From contig DAOVIC010000042.1 of the NCBI GenBank assembly GCA_030671565.1, forward strand, positions 1 through 11,457: a stretch of 11,457 bases of DNA, written 5' to 3'. Positions 1-9,568 of this stretch are shown one piece after another (position 1 is the stretch's first letter; each line of letters begins with the position of its first letter). Made by a program: the position numbers and the translations under genes. A model generated the notes under the pieces. It was not told where the DNA came from. It ran no database searches and saw only the letters and a list, made by a program, of their open reading frames with translations. Source of the stretch: Anaerohalosphaeraceae bacterium. Lineage in GTDB: Bacteria > Planctomycetota > Phycisphaerae > Sedimentisphaerales > Anaerohalosphaeraceae.

Positions 1-3000
1 CCTAGCCTTCGCAGGAAGGTAATGAACATCGAGTATCTTTCCTTCAGCATCTTCGATAATAACCTGCGGATGCTTATCGCCCTTATGCTCAATAACAACC
101 GGCCTGCCTACCTGACCTTTGCGTTCCTCTTCCACACGCATCGTCTCGCCTTCGATGACATCCACAAGCCGGACGATACCATTTACTTCCGCAAGGATCG
201 GTACCCTGTGCGGATCCCAGGAGTAGAGTCTCTGGCCCTTAGTGACCTTCTCGCCTTCCTTGACAGCGACAATACTTCCGTAAGAAACCTTGAAACGCTC
301 AAGCTCCCTGCCCTTCGCATCGACAATAGCTATCTCACCATTACGCTTGATCGCGATCATGACTTCCTCGCCGCCATCGCCTTTGACAGCAGCAACACTA
401 ATATCGTGATATTCGATCACACCTGCTCTGGGAGCTTTTTGCTCGGTCTCAAGGATCGCCACTTCTGCAATGCCACCCGTATGGAACGTACGCATTGTAA
501 GCTGTGTACCCGGTTCACCGATCGATTGGGCACCGATAATACCGGCCGCAAGCCCTTCTTCAGCAAGCTGACTTGTACTGAGATCCCAACCGTAGCACTT
601 CGAGCATATTCCAAGCGAACTTTCGCAAGTCAGAGGACTTCTTACACGGATTGATTCCAGCCCCAGTCCTTCTATCTCATCGGCAGCTGCCGCTTTAATT
701 ACTTCGTTCTCGCGTACGATCATATCACCACTTATAGGATTCCTGATATTATCTCTGGCGGTTCTTCCTATGATCAACTGCCTAAGAGGAACATCGACCG
801 TCTCACCTTTATAGACTGTGCTCTTCGTTATTCCCTGCAATGTTCCGCAATCACGCTGTGTCACCATTACATTCTGTGCAACATCAGCAAGCTTACGAGT
901 AAGGTAACCGGAGTCAGCGGTCTTAAGGGCTGTATCAGCAAGACCTTTTCGAGCACCATGCGTCGAACTAAAGTACTCAAGAACATTCAGACCCTCGCGG
1001 AAGTTAGAAAGAATAGGTGTCTCAATGATCTCACCACTGGGCTTTGCCATCAAAGCACGCATACCTGCAAGCTGCTGGATCTGATCTACACTACCCCTTG
1101 CACCGGAGTCACGCATGATCCAGATCGGATTAAGATAAGGTTTGCCGTCACGAATATCGTGCTGCATCGCCGACATCATCGCAGCGGTAACTTCAACCCT
1201 CGCATGAGTCCAGGCATCGATAACCTGATTATATCTCTCACGATCCGTGATCACGCCCTGGTTAAAGTTCCTTGTAATTTTATCGACCCGCTTCTGAGTA
1301 ACATTGACAATATCTGCCTTTTCTTTCGGAATCCGCAAGTCTTCTATTCCGATGCTGAGACCGGCAAGCATTGCCTGTTTGAAACCGAGTTCCTTGATAT
1401 TATCAAGCAGATCAATAGTAGACCTGGATCCCAAAATATCATAGCAATCCTGGATTACCTGGCCTAACATCCTCTTATCAAAAAGAAGATTGTAGAATGG
1501 CATTTCATCGGACAATATATCGTTGAAAAGACAACGACCAGGTGTGGTACTTATCACTCCGCCTTCATGCTCGCCTTTGGAATCGATCACACGCTTGCCT
1601 TCCGGCAGACGCACTTTAACTATCGCATGGGTATTTGCTTTGCCCATGTCACGGGCGGTTATCGCCTCCATCGGATCCTTGAACAGCATTCCCTCGCCCT
1701 GCTGATCGGGATGCATTTCTGTGATATAGTAATTGCCCAATACCATGTCCTGCGAAGGACCAAGCATCGGAGAACCGTTCTGCGGGGAGAAAATATTATT
1801 CGTCGACATAATAAGTGTGTGAGCTTCGACCTGGGCTTCAATACTCAACGGCAGATGAACTGCCATCTGGTCACCGTCAAAGTCTGCGTTAAAACCCTGA
1901 CATACGAGCGGATGCAGCATTATCGCATTACCCTCGATCAGCTTGGGTTCAAATGCCTGAATACCCATCCTGTGAAGCGTAGGAGCACGGTTCAGAAGAA
2001 CAGGATGCTGATGAATAACCTCTTCAAGGATATCCCATACTTCCTCATCACGACGCTCAAGCATACGTTTGGCACTCTTGATAGTGTCGGCAAGACCGCG
2101 ATCTTTCATCTTGCGTATAATGAAAGGCTGGTACAACTCAAGTGCGATCTTCTTTGGCATACCACACTCATTAAGTTTCAGGTGCGGACCGACAACGATC
2201 ACAGAACGGGCAGAATAGTCAACACGTTTACCCAGAAGGTTTTCACGGAAACGACCCTGCTTACCCTTGATCATATCTGTAAGGCTTTTCAGCGGACGAT
2301 TATTGCTGCCAAGAACCGGACGCCGACATCTGCCATTATCGAACAGTGAATCAACCGCCTGCTGAAGCATACGCTTTTCGTTACGAATAATAACTTCAGG
2401 AGCATTCAGGTCTATCAGTTTTTTAAGACGGTTATTACGGTTAATGATCCGGCGATAGAGGTCGTTAAGATCGCTTGTCGCAAAATTACCGCTTTCGAGC
2501 ATCACCAAAGGACGAAGATCTGGCGGTATCACAGGAATAACGTCAAATACCATCCATTCAGGCTTGTTGTCGCTGGCACGGACACTGTTGATTATCTTCA
2601 ACCGCTTGGTAAGATCTTTTATCTTCTGCTTACTGTTAGTCTGACTGAGACCTGCATGAAGTTCATCGCTGATAGTATCAAGATCGATCTTGACAAGCAG
2701 TTCCTTGACTGCCTCTGCGCCCATCGATGCCTTAAAACATGTACCGTAGGTATCGCATGCTTCGCGGTATTCCTCTTCCGTCAGGATCTGCATAAGATTA
2801 AGAGGACTCTGACCGGGATCGGTAACTATATAATCCTGAAAATAGATCACCTTCTCCATTGTCGAGGTCTTTACACCCAGCAACGTACTCAATCTACTCG
2901 GCAATGCCTTAAAGAACCAGATATGCACTACCGGTGCAGCAAGGTTGATATGACCCATGCGTTTACGGCGAACACGGCTATGTGTCACCTTAACTCCGCA

Positions 3001-3246
3001 ACGGTCACAGATAATACCTTTGAATTTTGTACCCTTATACTTACCGCATGCACACTCCCAGTCACGTTCAGGACCGAAAATACGCTCGCAAAACAGACCA
3101 TCCTTTTCAGGACGGTATGTCCTGTAGTTTATGGTTTCTGGCTTTCGAACCTCTCCAAAGGACCAGCTTCGAATATCGTTTGGACTAGCCAAACCGATTT
3201 TAACCGAACCATAATCGTTTATGCGATCATAAATAGACTCTACCAT
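1..3246 (-). CDS. rpoC: RNA polymerase subunit beta' (N-terminal 1082 residues, cut by window edge)
   Basis: This is the largest catalytic subunit of RNA polymerase. It forms the clamp, the bridge helix, the trigger loop and the magnesium-binding active site together with beta. The frame stays open from the ATG at 3246 to base 1, so the 3' end lies outside the window. Visible landmarks: the N-terminal zinc finger with C65, C67, C80 and C83; the catalytic NADFDGD motif at residues 453-459 (D455, D457, D459); the bridge helix around 768-791 ([18 protein letters not shown]); a second zinc site C800, C874, C881, C884; and the trigger-loop region from about 903 ([18 protein letters not shown]). 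These landmarks share one frame, so no frameshift lies between them. The start is supported by GGAG at 3261-3258, 11 nt upstream, a somewhat long spacing. It lies 110 nt downstream of rpoB. The family is usually about 1200-1450 residues, so a few hundred residues are missing. Confidence 0.98.
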   Translation of the reverse strand, partial: MVESIYDRINDYGSVKIGLASPNDIRSWSFGEVRKPETINYRTYRPEKDGLFCERIFGPERDWECACGKYKGTKFKGIICDRCGVKVTHSRVRRKRMGHINLAAPVVHIWFFKALPSRLSTLLGVKTSTMEKVIYFQDYIVTDPGQSPLNLMQILTEEEYREACDTYGTCFKASMGAEAVKELLVKIDLDTISDELHAGLSQTNSKQKIKDLTKRLKIINSVRASDNKPEWMVFDVIPVIPPDLRPLVMLESGNFATSDLNDLYRRIINRNNRLKKLIDLNAPEVIIRNEKRMLQQAVDSLFDNGRCRRPVLGSNNRPLKSLTDMIKGKQGRFRENLLGKRVDYSARSVIVVGPHLKLNECGMPKKIALELYQPFIIRKMKDRGLADTIKSAKRMLERRDEEVWDILEEVIHQHPVLLNRAPTLHRMGIQAFEPKLIEGNAIMLHPLVCQGFNADFDGDQMAVHLPLSIEAQVEAHTLIMSTNNIFSPQNGSPMLGPSQDMVLGNYYITEMHPDQQGEGMLFKDPMEAITARDMGKANTHAIVKVRLPEGKRVIDSKGEHEGGVISTTPGRCLFNDILSDEMPFYNLLFDKRMLGQVIQDCYDILGSRSTIDLLDNIKELGFKQAMLAGLSIGIEDLRIPKEKADIVNVTQKRVDKITRNFNQGVITDRERYNQVIDAWTHARVEVTAAMMSAMQHDIRDGKPYLNPIWIMRDSGARGSVDQIQQLAGMRALMAKPSGEIIETPILSNFREGLNVLEYFSSTHGARKGLADTALKTADSGYLTRKLADVAQNVMVTQRDCGTLQGITKSTVYKGETVDVPLRQLIIGRTARDNIRNPISGDMIVRENEVIKAAAADEIEGLGLESIRVRSPLTCESSLGICSKCYGWDLSTSQLAEEGLAAGIIGAQSIGEPGTQLTMRTFHTGGIAEVAILETEQKAPRAGVIEYHDISVAAVKGDGGEEVMIAIKRNGEIAIVDAKGRELERFKVSYGSIVAVKEGEKVTKGQRLYSWDPHRVPILAEVNGIVRLVDVIEGETMRVEEERKGQVGRPVVIEHKGDKHPQVIIEDAEGKILDVHYLPAKAR

Positions 3247-3284
3247 TTTCTGATCAACTCCGACTTCTAATATATTCTTGCAAT

Positions 3285-3311
3285 CCGAAGAGACTTAAAT
3301 ATCTCTTTCGG
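3285..3311 (-). other. Hairpin in the rpoB-rpoC intergenic gap
   Basis: On the transcript strand CCGAAAGAGA is followed by an 8-nt loop and TCTCTTCGG. This gives nine base pairs with one bulged A. It sits in the 110-nt gap 3247-3356, between the rpoB stop and the rpoC ribosome binding site. No U-run follows, so it is not a standard terminator. It could be an RNase processing or stability element, which is inference from position. The rest of the gap is AT-rich and I see nothing else in it apart from the rpoC ribosome binding site. Confidence 0.5.
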
Positions 3312-3356
3312 CACGGCAAATTTACAATTTAATTACATATTTCCAGCAATCAGTGA

Positions 3357-6300
3357 CTACAACGCAGAAGTAATTCGTTTCTTCGCCAGTTGGATATTAA
3401 GTCCAAGGCCCCTGATCTCATTACACAGCACATCAAACGATATTGGAGTCCCGGCTTCGAGCGTATTCGTGCCCTTAACCATCGACTCGTATATCTTCGT
3501 ACGTCCCTCGATGTCATCGCTTTTAACCGTCAGCAGTTCTTGCAACGTATAAGCTGCTCCATAAGCTTCCAGAGCCCAAACTTCCATCTCGCCGAAACGC
3601 TGTCCGCCAGTTCTGGCCTTTCCGCCAAGAGGTTGCTGAGTGATCAGGCTGTAAGGCCCGGTTGCTCTGGCATGGATCTTTTCGTCCACAAGGTGATGCA
3701 GTTTCAGCATATACATATAGCCTACCGTTGTCTCTTGCTCGAGAGGCTCACCTGTCCTGCCGTCATTCAACTTCACCTTCAATACCTCTGGCATTATCGT
3801 AAATAACTCGCCATCGGGTGGAGTTTCCTTATTGCTCTCAAGATCTGACATACGAGTCCTAATATGCTCGTTTGCCTCTTCGGTCACCTTATGGATTTCG
3901 CCTTCGGTCGCACCGTCAAACACCGGTGTCAAAGCATCGAAATTAAGTACCTTGGCAGACCATCCAAGCAATGTTTCAAGTATCTGGCCAACATTCATAC
4001 GACTCGGAACACCAAGCGGATTAAGGCAAATATCGACCGGTGTGCCATCTTCAAGGAAAGGCATATCTTCCTGCGGCATTATCTTTGCGATAACACCCTT
4101 ATTACCATGCCGACCTGCCATCTTGTCACCAACTGACAGAGTTCGTTTGGTAGCTACATAAACTTTTACCATCTCAAGAACACCGCTCGGCAGTTCATCG
4201 CCATGCTTCATACGGCTAAGTCGCTGCTTGCGTTCCTCTTTCAACTCTTCCAGCTTAGGCCACTGCTTATCGATTATCGCCTGAGCTTGCGGTCTTGACT
4301 TCGCAGGCTTGATCCATTCGATACCAAAGTTCTCAATCTGTTCGAAGATGATATCGCTGTCGTCACTACGACCAACCTTCTGCAGTGTTGACGGATCAAC
4401 CAACTCGATACCCAGTTCGCTGTTGATCTCTTTGCACATAGCCTTGAATACGCCACACTCCTTGGACACCATCTCAGCTTCAACTGCCCGCATCATCTTG
4501 CGGTGCTCTGCCTTCTGCTCTTCGGTACCTGTACCACGCCTCATGAAATGACTGGTCCCGATCACAACGCCCTCGAAACCGCTTGGAACCTCTAGTGAAT
4601 CATTCTTGACGTCCTCGCCAGCCCTTCCAAAAATAGCATGTAGAAGTTTTTCCTCAGGTGTAAGCTCTGTCTTACTCTTCGGAGAAACTTTACCAACTAG
4701 AATATCGCCAGGCGAAACACGCGTACCTTCGCAGATTATCCCGTTCTCATCCAGATTTCTAAGTATCTTCTCGCTTACATTCGGAATATCCCGTGTAAAT
4801 TCTTCACGACCAAGTTTCGTCTCACGAACATCGACAGTAAACGAATCGATATGAATACTTGTAAACACATCGTCTTTTACAAGTCGTTCATTGATGATCA
4901 TCGCATCCTCAAAGTTGTACCCGTCAAATGGTACAAAAGCGACCAGCAGGTTCTTACCAAGAGAGAGAACCCCTTTATGTGTGCCGCCGCCGTCGGCGAT
5001 GATCTCGCCTTTCTTGACTTTTTGTCCAAGACTTACCACCGGCGTCTGATTAAGACATGTCCGTTCGTTAAGACCGACATATTTAAGCAGTTTATATTCG
5101 TCAGTTTCGTCAATGACGATCCTGTCTGCATCAACAGTTGTAATAACCCCTGCGTTCGAAGCTTTGATAACCATGCTCGAATTATCCGCAACGGTCGACT
5201 CCATACCGGTACCGACCAGAGGTGTCTCCGTCCTGAGAAGCGGCACCGCCTGACGCATCATGTTAGATCCCATCAGAGCACGGTTTGCATCGTCATGTTC
5301 CAGGAAAGGTATGAGCGACGCAGAAACACCTACGATCTGCTTAGGTGAAATATCAACAAAGTCTACTTCTTCGCTTATCGACTGAGCCAGGTCACCGTTT
5401 ACACGAGCAAGTACTGTACCCTTACGAAGATCGCGAGTTTCAGGATCGACCATGCTCGGAGGAGCAAAGATAGACAACATCTCTTGATCTGCCCGCAAAT
5501 ACTCGACTTCCTTAGTAAGCTTACCTTTGGAAACCTTACGGTATGGTGAAATAAGGAAACCGTATTCGTCAATCTTGGCAAAAATTCCAAGCGAAACGAT
5601 AAGACCGATATTCGTTCCTTCAGGAGTCTCGATCGGACAAACTCTGCCGTAATGGCTGATATGAACGTCGCGAACCTCAAAGCCTGCACGTTTACGGTTT
5701 AGACCGCCAGGGCCGAGAGCACTCAATCGCCGCTCATGCGTCAACTGGCTCAATGCGTTGGTCTGGTCGACAACCTGGCTAAGCTCTCCCCTACCGAAGA
5801 AATAATCGATACTCGAAGATACACTCTTTGAATTGACAAGATCTGCAATTCGAGTGACATCCTCAGGGCTCTTCATGCTCATCCGTTCCTGAACCGTTCG
5901 CCTCAGTTTGAGCAGTCCCTTGCGGATTTCGTCAGCCGCTAGTTCGTCGATAGTACGCAAACGTCGGTTACCAAGGTGATCGATATCGTCAAGAGAACCT
6001 TCACCGTTGCGAAGTGCAACGATGTACTTCATCGTATTAAGGAAATCCTCGGGCTTGAGGGTCATTTCGCTTTCATCTACCTGAAGACCAAACTTACGGT
6101 TCAGACGGAATCTGCCGACTTTACCAAGACGATAACGGTTGGCATCGTAGAACTTCTCAACAAACAGCTGCTTCGCCTTGTCGACCTGAGCCGGATTACC
6201 CGGACGCAACCTTGCGTAGATCTTCAACAAAGCCTCTTCGTAGTTCTCACATTCATCTTCGGCAAGCGTATTTAGGAGCAACGGGTCTTTCGCTGTTTTG

Positions 6301-7112
6301 ATTATCTCGATACTTTCGATACTGCTTCCCTGGATCGCCGCAACACCATCGCCGAGCTGACAGCCGGCATCAACCAGTATCTCACCAGTCTCGGTATCAA
6401 CGATTGGACCAACGGTCCACATTTCAGGATCCAGACGCTTGGTCTTTACAGTCTTTGTACCATAGAAATGACGGATGATCGCCTCGGTCGTACCAAGCTC
6501 TTCGCTCATCGCACGCAAAAATGTCGTCGCGGGTATCTTGCTCGACTGGTCGATTCGCACTATCAGGACATCCTTACGGGTAACTGAAAGTTCGATCCAG
6601 CTGCCTCGTTCCGGAATGATCCTGCAACCGTGCATTATACGGTCGCCACTTTCACGTGAATCAACACTAAAATCGACACCAGGGCTGCGATGCAACTGAT
6701 TAACTATAACACGCTCGGCACCGTTGATGATAAATTCACCGCCGCCGATCATTACTGGCATCTCGCCAAGGTAAATGGCCTGCTCCGGGATATCATCTGC
6801 ATTCTTACGGGTTAAACGACACCGTATCTTCAGCGGATAACCATAAGTCATCCGCAACTCGCGACACTGCTGTATCGTATAACGTGGATTTTCCAATTCG
6901 TAGGCGACAAATTCCAGTTGAGTATTCTTGTCGTAACTGACAATCGGGAATATCTCACGAAGCAATCGCTCGAAACCCAATTCGTCACGCTTCTCTGGAA
7001 GCTTATCATCCTGCAAAAAACGACGGTAGCTTGCTCGCTGCACTTCCGTCAGATTTGGAACTTCAATGCCGTCACCAATTTTTCCGAAATTACGGACATT
7101 CCGCGACTTCAT
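3357..7112 (-). CDS. rpoB: RNA polymerase subunit beta
   Basis: This is the second-largest subunit of RNA polymerase, forming the other wall of the active-site cleft with beta'. It is complete at 1251 residues, between the Bacillus (about 1190) and E. coli (1342) lengths. Landmarks: N-terminal protrusion and lobe (about 1-430); the rifampicin-pocket segment at 440-471; [17 protein letters not shown] at 489-505; the FEDA motif at 734-737 (E735, D736 near the active site); a helical insert-like stretch around 860-970 comparable to the E. coli second insertion; [11 protein letters not shown] at 996-1006 with K997 and K1005, matching E. coli K1065 and K1073; and the C-terminal clamp region with [23 protein letters not shown] split around 1159-1181. 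The start ATG has GGAGAG at 7125-7120 with 7-nt spacing. The gene lies 88 nt after rplL. The rifampicin pocket has unusual substitutions (see findings). Confidence 0.99.
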   Translation of the reverse strand: MKSRNVRNFGKIGDGIEVPNLTEVQRASYRRFLQDDKLPEKRDELGFERLLREIFPIVSYDKNTQLEFVAYELENPRYTIQQCRELRMTYGYPLKIRCRLTRKNADDIPEQAIYLGEMPVMIGGGEFIINGAERVIVNQLHRSPGVDFSVDSRESGDRIMHGCRIIPERGSWIELSVTRKDVLIVRIDQSSKIPATTFLRAMSEELGTTEAIIRHFYGTKTVKTKRLDPEMWTVGPIVDTETGEILVDAGCQLGDGVAAIQGSSIESIEIIKTAKDPLLLNTLAEDECENYEEALLKIYARLRPGNPAQVDKAKQLFVEKFYDANRYRLGKVGRFRLNRKFGLQVDESEMTLKPEDFLNTMKYIVALRNGEGSLDDIDHLGNRRLRTIDELAADEIRKGLLKLRRTVQERMSMKSPEDVTRIADLVNSKSVSSSIDYFFGRGELSQVVDQTNALSQLTHERRLSALGPGGLNRKRAGFEVRDVHISHYGRVCPIETPEGTNIGLIVSLGIFAKIDEYGFLISPYRKVSKGKLTKEVEYLRADQEMLSIFAPPSMVDPETRDLRKGTVLARVNGDLAQSISEEVDFVDISPKQIVGVSASLIPFLEHDDANRALMGSNMMRQAVPLLRTETPLVGTGMESTVADNSSMVIKASNAGVITTVDADRIVIDETDEYKLLKYVGLNERTCLNQTPVVSLGQKVKKGEIIADGGGTHKGVLSLGKNLLVAFVPFDGYNFEDAMIINERLVKDDVFTSIHIDSFTVDVRETKLGREEFTRDIPNVSEKILRNLDENGIICEGTRVSPGDILVGKVSPKSKTELTPEEKLLHAIFGRAGEDVKNDSLEVPSGFEGVVIGTSHFMRRGTGTEEQKAEHRKMMRAVEAEMVSKECGVFKAMCKEINSELGIELVDPSTLQKVGRSDDSDIIFEQIENFGIEWIKPAKSRPQAQAIIDKQWPKLEELKEERKQRLSRMKHGDELPSGVLEMVKVYVATKRTLSVGDKMAGRHGNKGVIAKIMPQEDMPFLEDGTPVDICLNPLGVPSRMNVGQILETLLGWSAKVLNFDALTPVFDGATEGEIHKVTEEANEHIRTRMSDLESNKETPPDGELFTIMPEVLKVKLNDGRTGEPLEQETTVGYMYMLKLHHLVDEKIHARATGPYSLITQQPLGGKARTGGQRFGEMEVWALEAYGAAYTLQELLTVKSDDIEGRTKIYESMVKGTNTLEAGTPISFDVLCNEIRGLGLNIQLAKKRITSAL

Positions 7113-7148
7113 ATAAGCGCTCTCCGTCTGACTCTTACATTAATTTTA

Positions 7149-7184
7149 TGTGCAAAATGCCCAACAACTCCGGACAATTGCACA
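7149..7184 (-). promoter_or_regulatory. Two-tier RNA hairpin between rplL and rpoB (candidate processing/attenuation element)
   Basis: On the transcript strand TGTGCAA (7184-7178) pairs with TTGCACA (7155-7149), seven perfect pairs. Inside it, across a small internal loop, TGTCC (7176-7172) pairs with GGGCA (7162-7158), five pairs including one G-U wobble. The apical loop is 9 nt. The wobble pairs only on the minus-strand RNA, which suits a structure acting in the rplL-rpoB transcript. No U-run follows directly, so it does not look like a full terminator. In E. coli the same gap carries an attenuator and an RNase III site. Assigning the same role here is inference from position and shape. Confidence 0.55.
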
Positions 7185-7200
7185 ACGTTTCATACAATTA

Positions 7201-7599
7201 CTACGCAAGTTCAATAGTTGCGCCCTCAGCCTCAAGCTGAGTCTTGGCCTCTTCTGCCTCATCCTTGCTGACACCTTCTTTAACTGCCTTAGGTGCTGAA
7301 TCGACAAGAGCTTTAGCTTCCTTCAGTCCAAGACCGGTAAGAGCCCGAACCGTCTTGATAATCTGAATCTTCTTGTCCCCTATTTCCTTCAGGATGACAT
7401 CAAAGCTGCTCTTTTCTTCCTCAACAGCACCTTCAGCCGCAGGACCGGCCATCATTATGGCACCACCGGCAGCAGGTTCGATTCCATGTTCTTCCTTAAG
7501 GTAATCGCCAAGTTCCTTGGCTTGCATCAGCGTAAGTCCAACGATCTTATCGCCGAGTTCTTTGATTTCGTCACTCCATGTTTTTGCTTCGTCTGACAT
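7201..7599 (-). CDS. rplL: Ribosomal protein bL12 (L7/L12)
   Basis: This is the acidic stalk protein, present in several copies on uL10, that recruits translational GTPases to the ribosome. From the ATG at 7599 the protein has 132 residues: a dimerising N-terminal domain (about 1-38), an Ala/Gly-rich hinge (about 42-60) and the globular C-terminal domain (about 62-132). The C-terminal domain carries the conserved segment [19 protein letters not shown] (82-100) and then the [16 protein letters not shown] stretch. The frame extends 11 codons upstream to an ATG at 7632. I reject that longer start because AAGGAG lies 9 nt before the ATG at 7599 and the family begins at MSDE-like sequences. It lies 107 nt downstream of rplJ and 88 nt upstream of rpoB. 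Confidence 0.98.
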   Translation of the reverse strand: MSDEAKTWSDEIKELGDKIVGLTLMQAKELGDYLKEEHGIEPAAGGAIMMAGPAAEGAVEEEKSSFDVILKEIGDKKIQIIKTVRALTGLGLKEAKALVDSAPKAVKEGVSKDEAEEAKTQLEAEGATIELA

Positions 7600-7608
7600 T
7601 ATTAGGTA

Positions 7609-7614
7609 CTCCTT
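7609..7614 (-). promoter_or_regulatory. Shine-Dalgarno site that fixes the rplL start
   Basis: AAGGAG on the minus strand lies 9 nt before the ATG at 7599. It would fall inside the coding region if the upstream ATG at 7632 were used, so it argues for the shorter, 132-residue bL12. Confidence 0.8.
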
Positions 7615-7647
7615 GATATTTCTGTGCCACACCGGTGCCGAAACTAC

Positions 7648-7677
7648 GCTGTTCCGTTTAACCCATAATGGGACAGC
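7648..7677 (-). other. Candidate stem-loop in the rplJ-rplL gap
   Basis: On the transcript strand GCTGT (7677-7673) can pair with ACAGC (7652-7648). Directly inside, CCCA can pair with TGGG around a 3-nt loop, leaving a one-sided bulge of 9 nt. An alternative pairs GCTGTCC with GGAACAGC through one bulged base. It sits in the 107-nt gap 7600-7706. No T-run follows. Uneven production of uL10 and bL12 is known in bacteria, and a structure here could contribute, but that is inference and the fold itself is only moderately stable. Confidence 0.3.
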
Positions 7678-7706
7678 CGCATGACTGTTAATCTACTTTT
7701 TATTAA

Positions 7707-8234
7707 TTATGCTGCTTCTTCCAGCTTTTCAACCAGGCTCTCGATGCAACCTGCGATAACTCCGCCAGGTCCGCTGATCGCACCTGCAAGATTCGATCCG
7801 GGAGCATTCGCCAACATGACCACATCGCCCTGAAGCTCAACACGACTCTTCATCTTAGCCAGTGCCGCGGCACCCGTGGCGTCAACAACGGAACCATCAA
7901 CGTATGCACCCTTGAAGTTGACCGCGTTGATCTTCTTGACCCAGTCATTGACCTCTTTGGCAATATCGACAACGCTGTCACCGCCGTAAGCTACTGCACA
8001 CGGACCTTCCTGAAACAGGGCTGCTGCCCCGCTCATGTCTATAGATTCCATTGCACGACGCATCATAGCGTTCTTGACAATAGCAACGTTTATGCCCTTT
8101 TCCTTCAGAACGCCCCTCATCTCGTTGTTCTCATTGCCGTCAATGCCGCGAGTCTCAAGTACAAGAAATTCGGAAATACCCGTAAACTTTTTTTCCAGTT
8201 CCTGCTGAAGCAACCCTTTTACGTATTTACTCAT
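7707..8234 (-). CDS. rplJ: Ribosomal protein uL10 (L10)
   Basis: This protein forms the base of the ribosomal stalk: its N-terminal domain binds 23S rRNA next to uL11 and its C-terminal helix carries bL12 dimers. It is 175 residues, typical for the family. Visible features: a basic N-terminus (MSKYVKGLLQQELEKKF), the VAIVKNAMMRRAME segment (50-63) that matches the conserved VVKNTL-type rRNA-binding stretch, the GPCAVAYGGD segment (77-86), and a C-terminal helix about 157-175 (VIAGCIESLVEKLEEAA) that would bind bL12. The ATG at 8234 has AAGGTG a few bases upstream. Only 52 nt separate it from rplA, too little for a full-length L10 leader of the kind known upstream of rplJ in other bacteria. 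Confidence 0.97.
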   Translation of the reverse strand: MSKYVKGLLQQELEKKFTGISEFLVLETRGIDGNENNEMRGVLKEKGINVAIVKNAMMRRAMESIDMSGAAALFQEGPCAVAYGGDSVVDIAKEVNDWVKKINAVNFKGAYVDGSVVDATGAAALAKMKSRVELQGDVVMLANAPGSNLAGAISGPGGVIAGCIESLVEKLEEAA

Positions 8235-8286
8235 GATTTCACCTTAAATCTTTCGTTCAGTTCCCTGCTCGTTCCACCCAAAAAAA

Positions 8287-8973
8287 CTAGCCCGCACTGA
8301 CATCAACCAGAACACTGGGACTCATTGTCGCACTGATCGCAACATTCTTGATATATGCACCTTTAACTGCTGCAGGCTTGACCTTCTTTATATGCGTAAA
8401 AAAGGTATCAATGTTTTCCTCAAGCTTCTTCTCATCAAAGCTCAACCGACCTGCTACAATGTGAATATTCCCGCCGGCATCATTACGAAATTCCACTTTA
8501 CCGGCCGCAAAATCTTTCACTGCTGACACAACATCGGCAGTTACTGTTCCGTTCTTTGGCGAAGGCATCTTGCCCTGGGGACCCAGAACACGCCCAAGCT
8601 TACCAACTTTACCCATTGTACGAGGAGAAGCGATCGCAATATCAAAGTCCATCCATCCATCCTGAACCTTTTTGACAAGATCATCAGTTCCTGCCTCAAT
8701 TGCACCAGCCGCTATCGCGGCATCTACATCCGAATCCTCGCAGAACGCGATGACTTTACGTGCCTTACCGATACCATGCGGCAAAGCAATAGAACCACGT
8801 ATCATCTGGTCCGCTTGCTTCGGATCGATCCCAAGGTGCATCACACATTCAACCGTCTGATCGAACTTGGTGGAATTGAATGATTTCAGCTTTTTCACTG
8901 CTTCACTCAACTGCAGCACCTCTTTTGTAGACTTCTCCGATTCTTTCTTATACCGTTTACTTCTGAATTTCAT
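8287..8973 (-). CDS. rplA: Ribosomal protein uL1 (L1)
   Basis: This protein forms the mobile L1 stalk of the large subunit that guides deacylated tRNA out of the E site. In several bacteria it also represses translation of its own rplK-rplA mRNA. It is 228 residues, the family norm. Diagnostic stretches: a basic N-terminus; [20 protein letters not shown] (36-55); [15 protein letters not shown] (63-77); the conserved [19 protein letters not shown] (127-145); and the RNA-binding C-terminus with [18 protein letters not shown] (203-220). The ATG at 8973 has AGAGGA just upstream. The gene lies 95 nt after rplK; that gap shows no feature I can support beyond the ribosome binding site. Confidence 0.98.
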   Translation of the reverse strand: MKFRSKRYKKESEKSTKEVLQLSEAVKKLKSFNSTKFDQTVECVMHLGIDPKQADQMIRGSIALPHGIGKARKVIAFCEDSDVDAAIAAGAIEAGTDDLVKKVQDGWMDFDIAIASPRTMGKVGKLGRVLGPQGKMPSPKNGTVTADVVSAVKDFAAGKVEFRNDAGGNIHIVAGRLSFDEKKLEENIDTFFTHIKKVKPAAVKGAYIKNVAISATMSPSVLVDVSAG

Positions 8974-9068
8974 AATATCCTCTGCGAATTAAACTTCCAT
9001 TTCGCTCCCACTATAAGCCGTGGTTTGCCATAAATTATTTCTCAAAAGGCCAAATTACGAAAATGACC

Positions 9069-9494
9069 TCAATCAACGATCTCGATACCCATGCTTCGGG
9101 CAGTGCCCTCTATGATCTTGTCTGCCTGCTCCAGAGAATAGGCATTCAAATCCTCGAACTTCGTCTCCGATATCTTACGAACCTGTGCCTTTGTCACCTG
9201 ACCAACCTTGTTGACATTAGGCTCGCCGCTGCCCTGAGCAACACCAGCTTCCTGCTTAAGCAGAACTGCTGCCGGCGGGCTTTTGACGATAAAATCGAAA
9301 CTCTTGTCCGCATACACCGTTATCTCAACAGGCATCGTCGTACCGTTCATATCCTTGGTACGCTCGTTAAACTGAGAGACAAACTGACCGATATTTACTC
9401 CATGCTGCCCCAAAGCCGGACCGATCGGAGGCGCCGGGGTTGCCTTTCCGCCTGGTGCCTGCAACTTTATTTTACTTACAATTTCTTTGGCCAT
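9069..9494 (-). CDS. rplK: Ribosomal protein uL11 (L11)
   Basis: This large-subunit protein binds the GTPase-associated centre of 23S rRNA. It is needed for stringent-factor activation and is part of the thiostrepton target. It is 141 residues, as expected. The N-terminal domain has the signature [19 protein letters not shown] (17-35), with P22 and P23 of the thiostrepton-linked helix retained. The C-terminal rRNA-binding domain has [19 protein letters not shown] (88-106) and ends with [18 protein letters not shown] lies 7 nt before the ATG at 9494. It lies 74 nt after nusG, and that gap holds a possible leader structure. Confidence 0.98.
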   Translation of the reverse strand: MAKEIVSKIKLQAPGGKATPAPPIGPALGQHGVNIGQFVSQFNERTKDMNGTTMPVEITVYADKSFDFIVKSPPAAVLLKQEAGVAQGSGEPNVNKVGQVTKAQVRKISETKFEDLNAYSLEQADKIIEGTARSMGIEIVD

Positions 9495-9534
9495 TACTTA
9501 ACCTCATACTCTTCAAAAAAACTTATCATAACCA

Positions 9535-9564
9535 CCGGTCAATTTGTCCGCAAACATCTGCCGG
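9535..9564 (-). promoter_or_regulatory. Candidate structured leader upstream of rplK (possible L1 autoregulation site)
   Basis: On the transcript strand CCGG (9564-9561) and CCGG (9538-9535) can pair. Within, GTTTG pairs with CAAAT around a CGGA loop, leaving an asymmetric internal loop (CAGAT opposite TGA). Two short helices around an asymmetric internal loop resemble the general shape of L1-binding RNA, and in E. coli L1 represses the mRNA just upstream of rplK. I could not match specific L1-contact bases, so the role is speculative. A run of seven T follows only after 13 nt, which argues against a terminator. Confidence 0.3.
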
Positions 9565-9568
9565 ATAG

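Noticed and set aside
1567..2349. Long plus-strand open frame (260 codons) opposite rpoC
   Set aside because: It lies wholly antisense to well-conserved beta' sequence including the active-site region. The translation has no recognisable domain and looks like a shadow of the real gene.
7600..7632. Longer bL12 with 11 extra N-terminal residues starting at 7632
   Set aside because: The extension ([11 protein letters not shown]) is unlike the family, and a good AAGGAG site lies within it in front of the ATG at 7599.
8235..8286. L10 leader RNA upstream of rplJ
   Set aside because: The rplA-rplJ gap is only 52 nt with no kink-turn-like structure I can recognise, too short for the known leader. 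A site within the end of rplA cannot be excluded by eye.
9515..9521. Run of seven T (transcript strand) after a hairpin, as a possible nusG terminator
   Set aside because: The T-run begins 13 nt after the stem and the stem is short and weak, so it does not form an intrinsic terminator.
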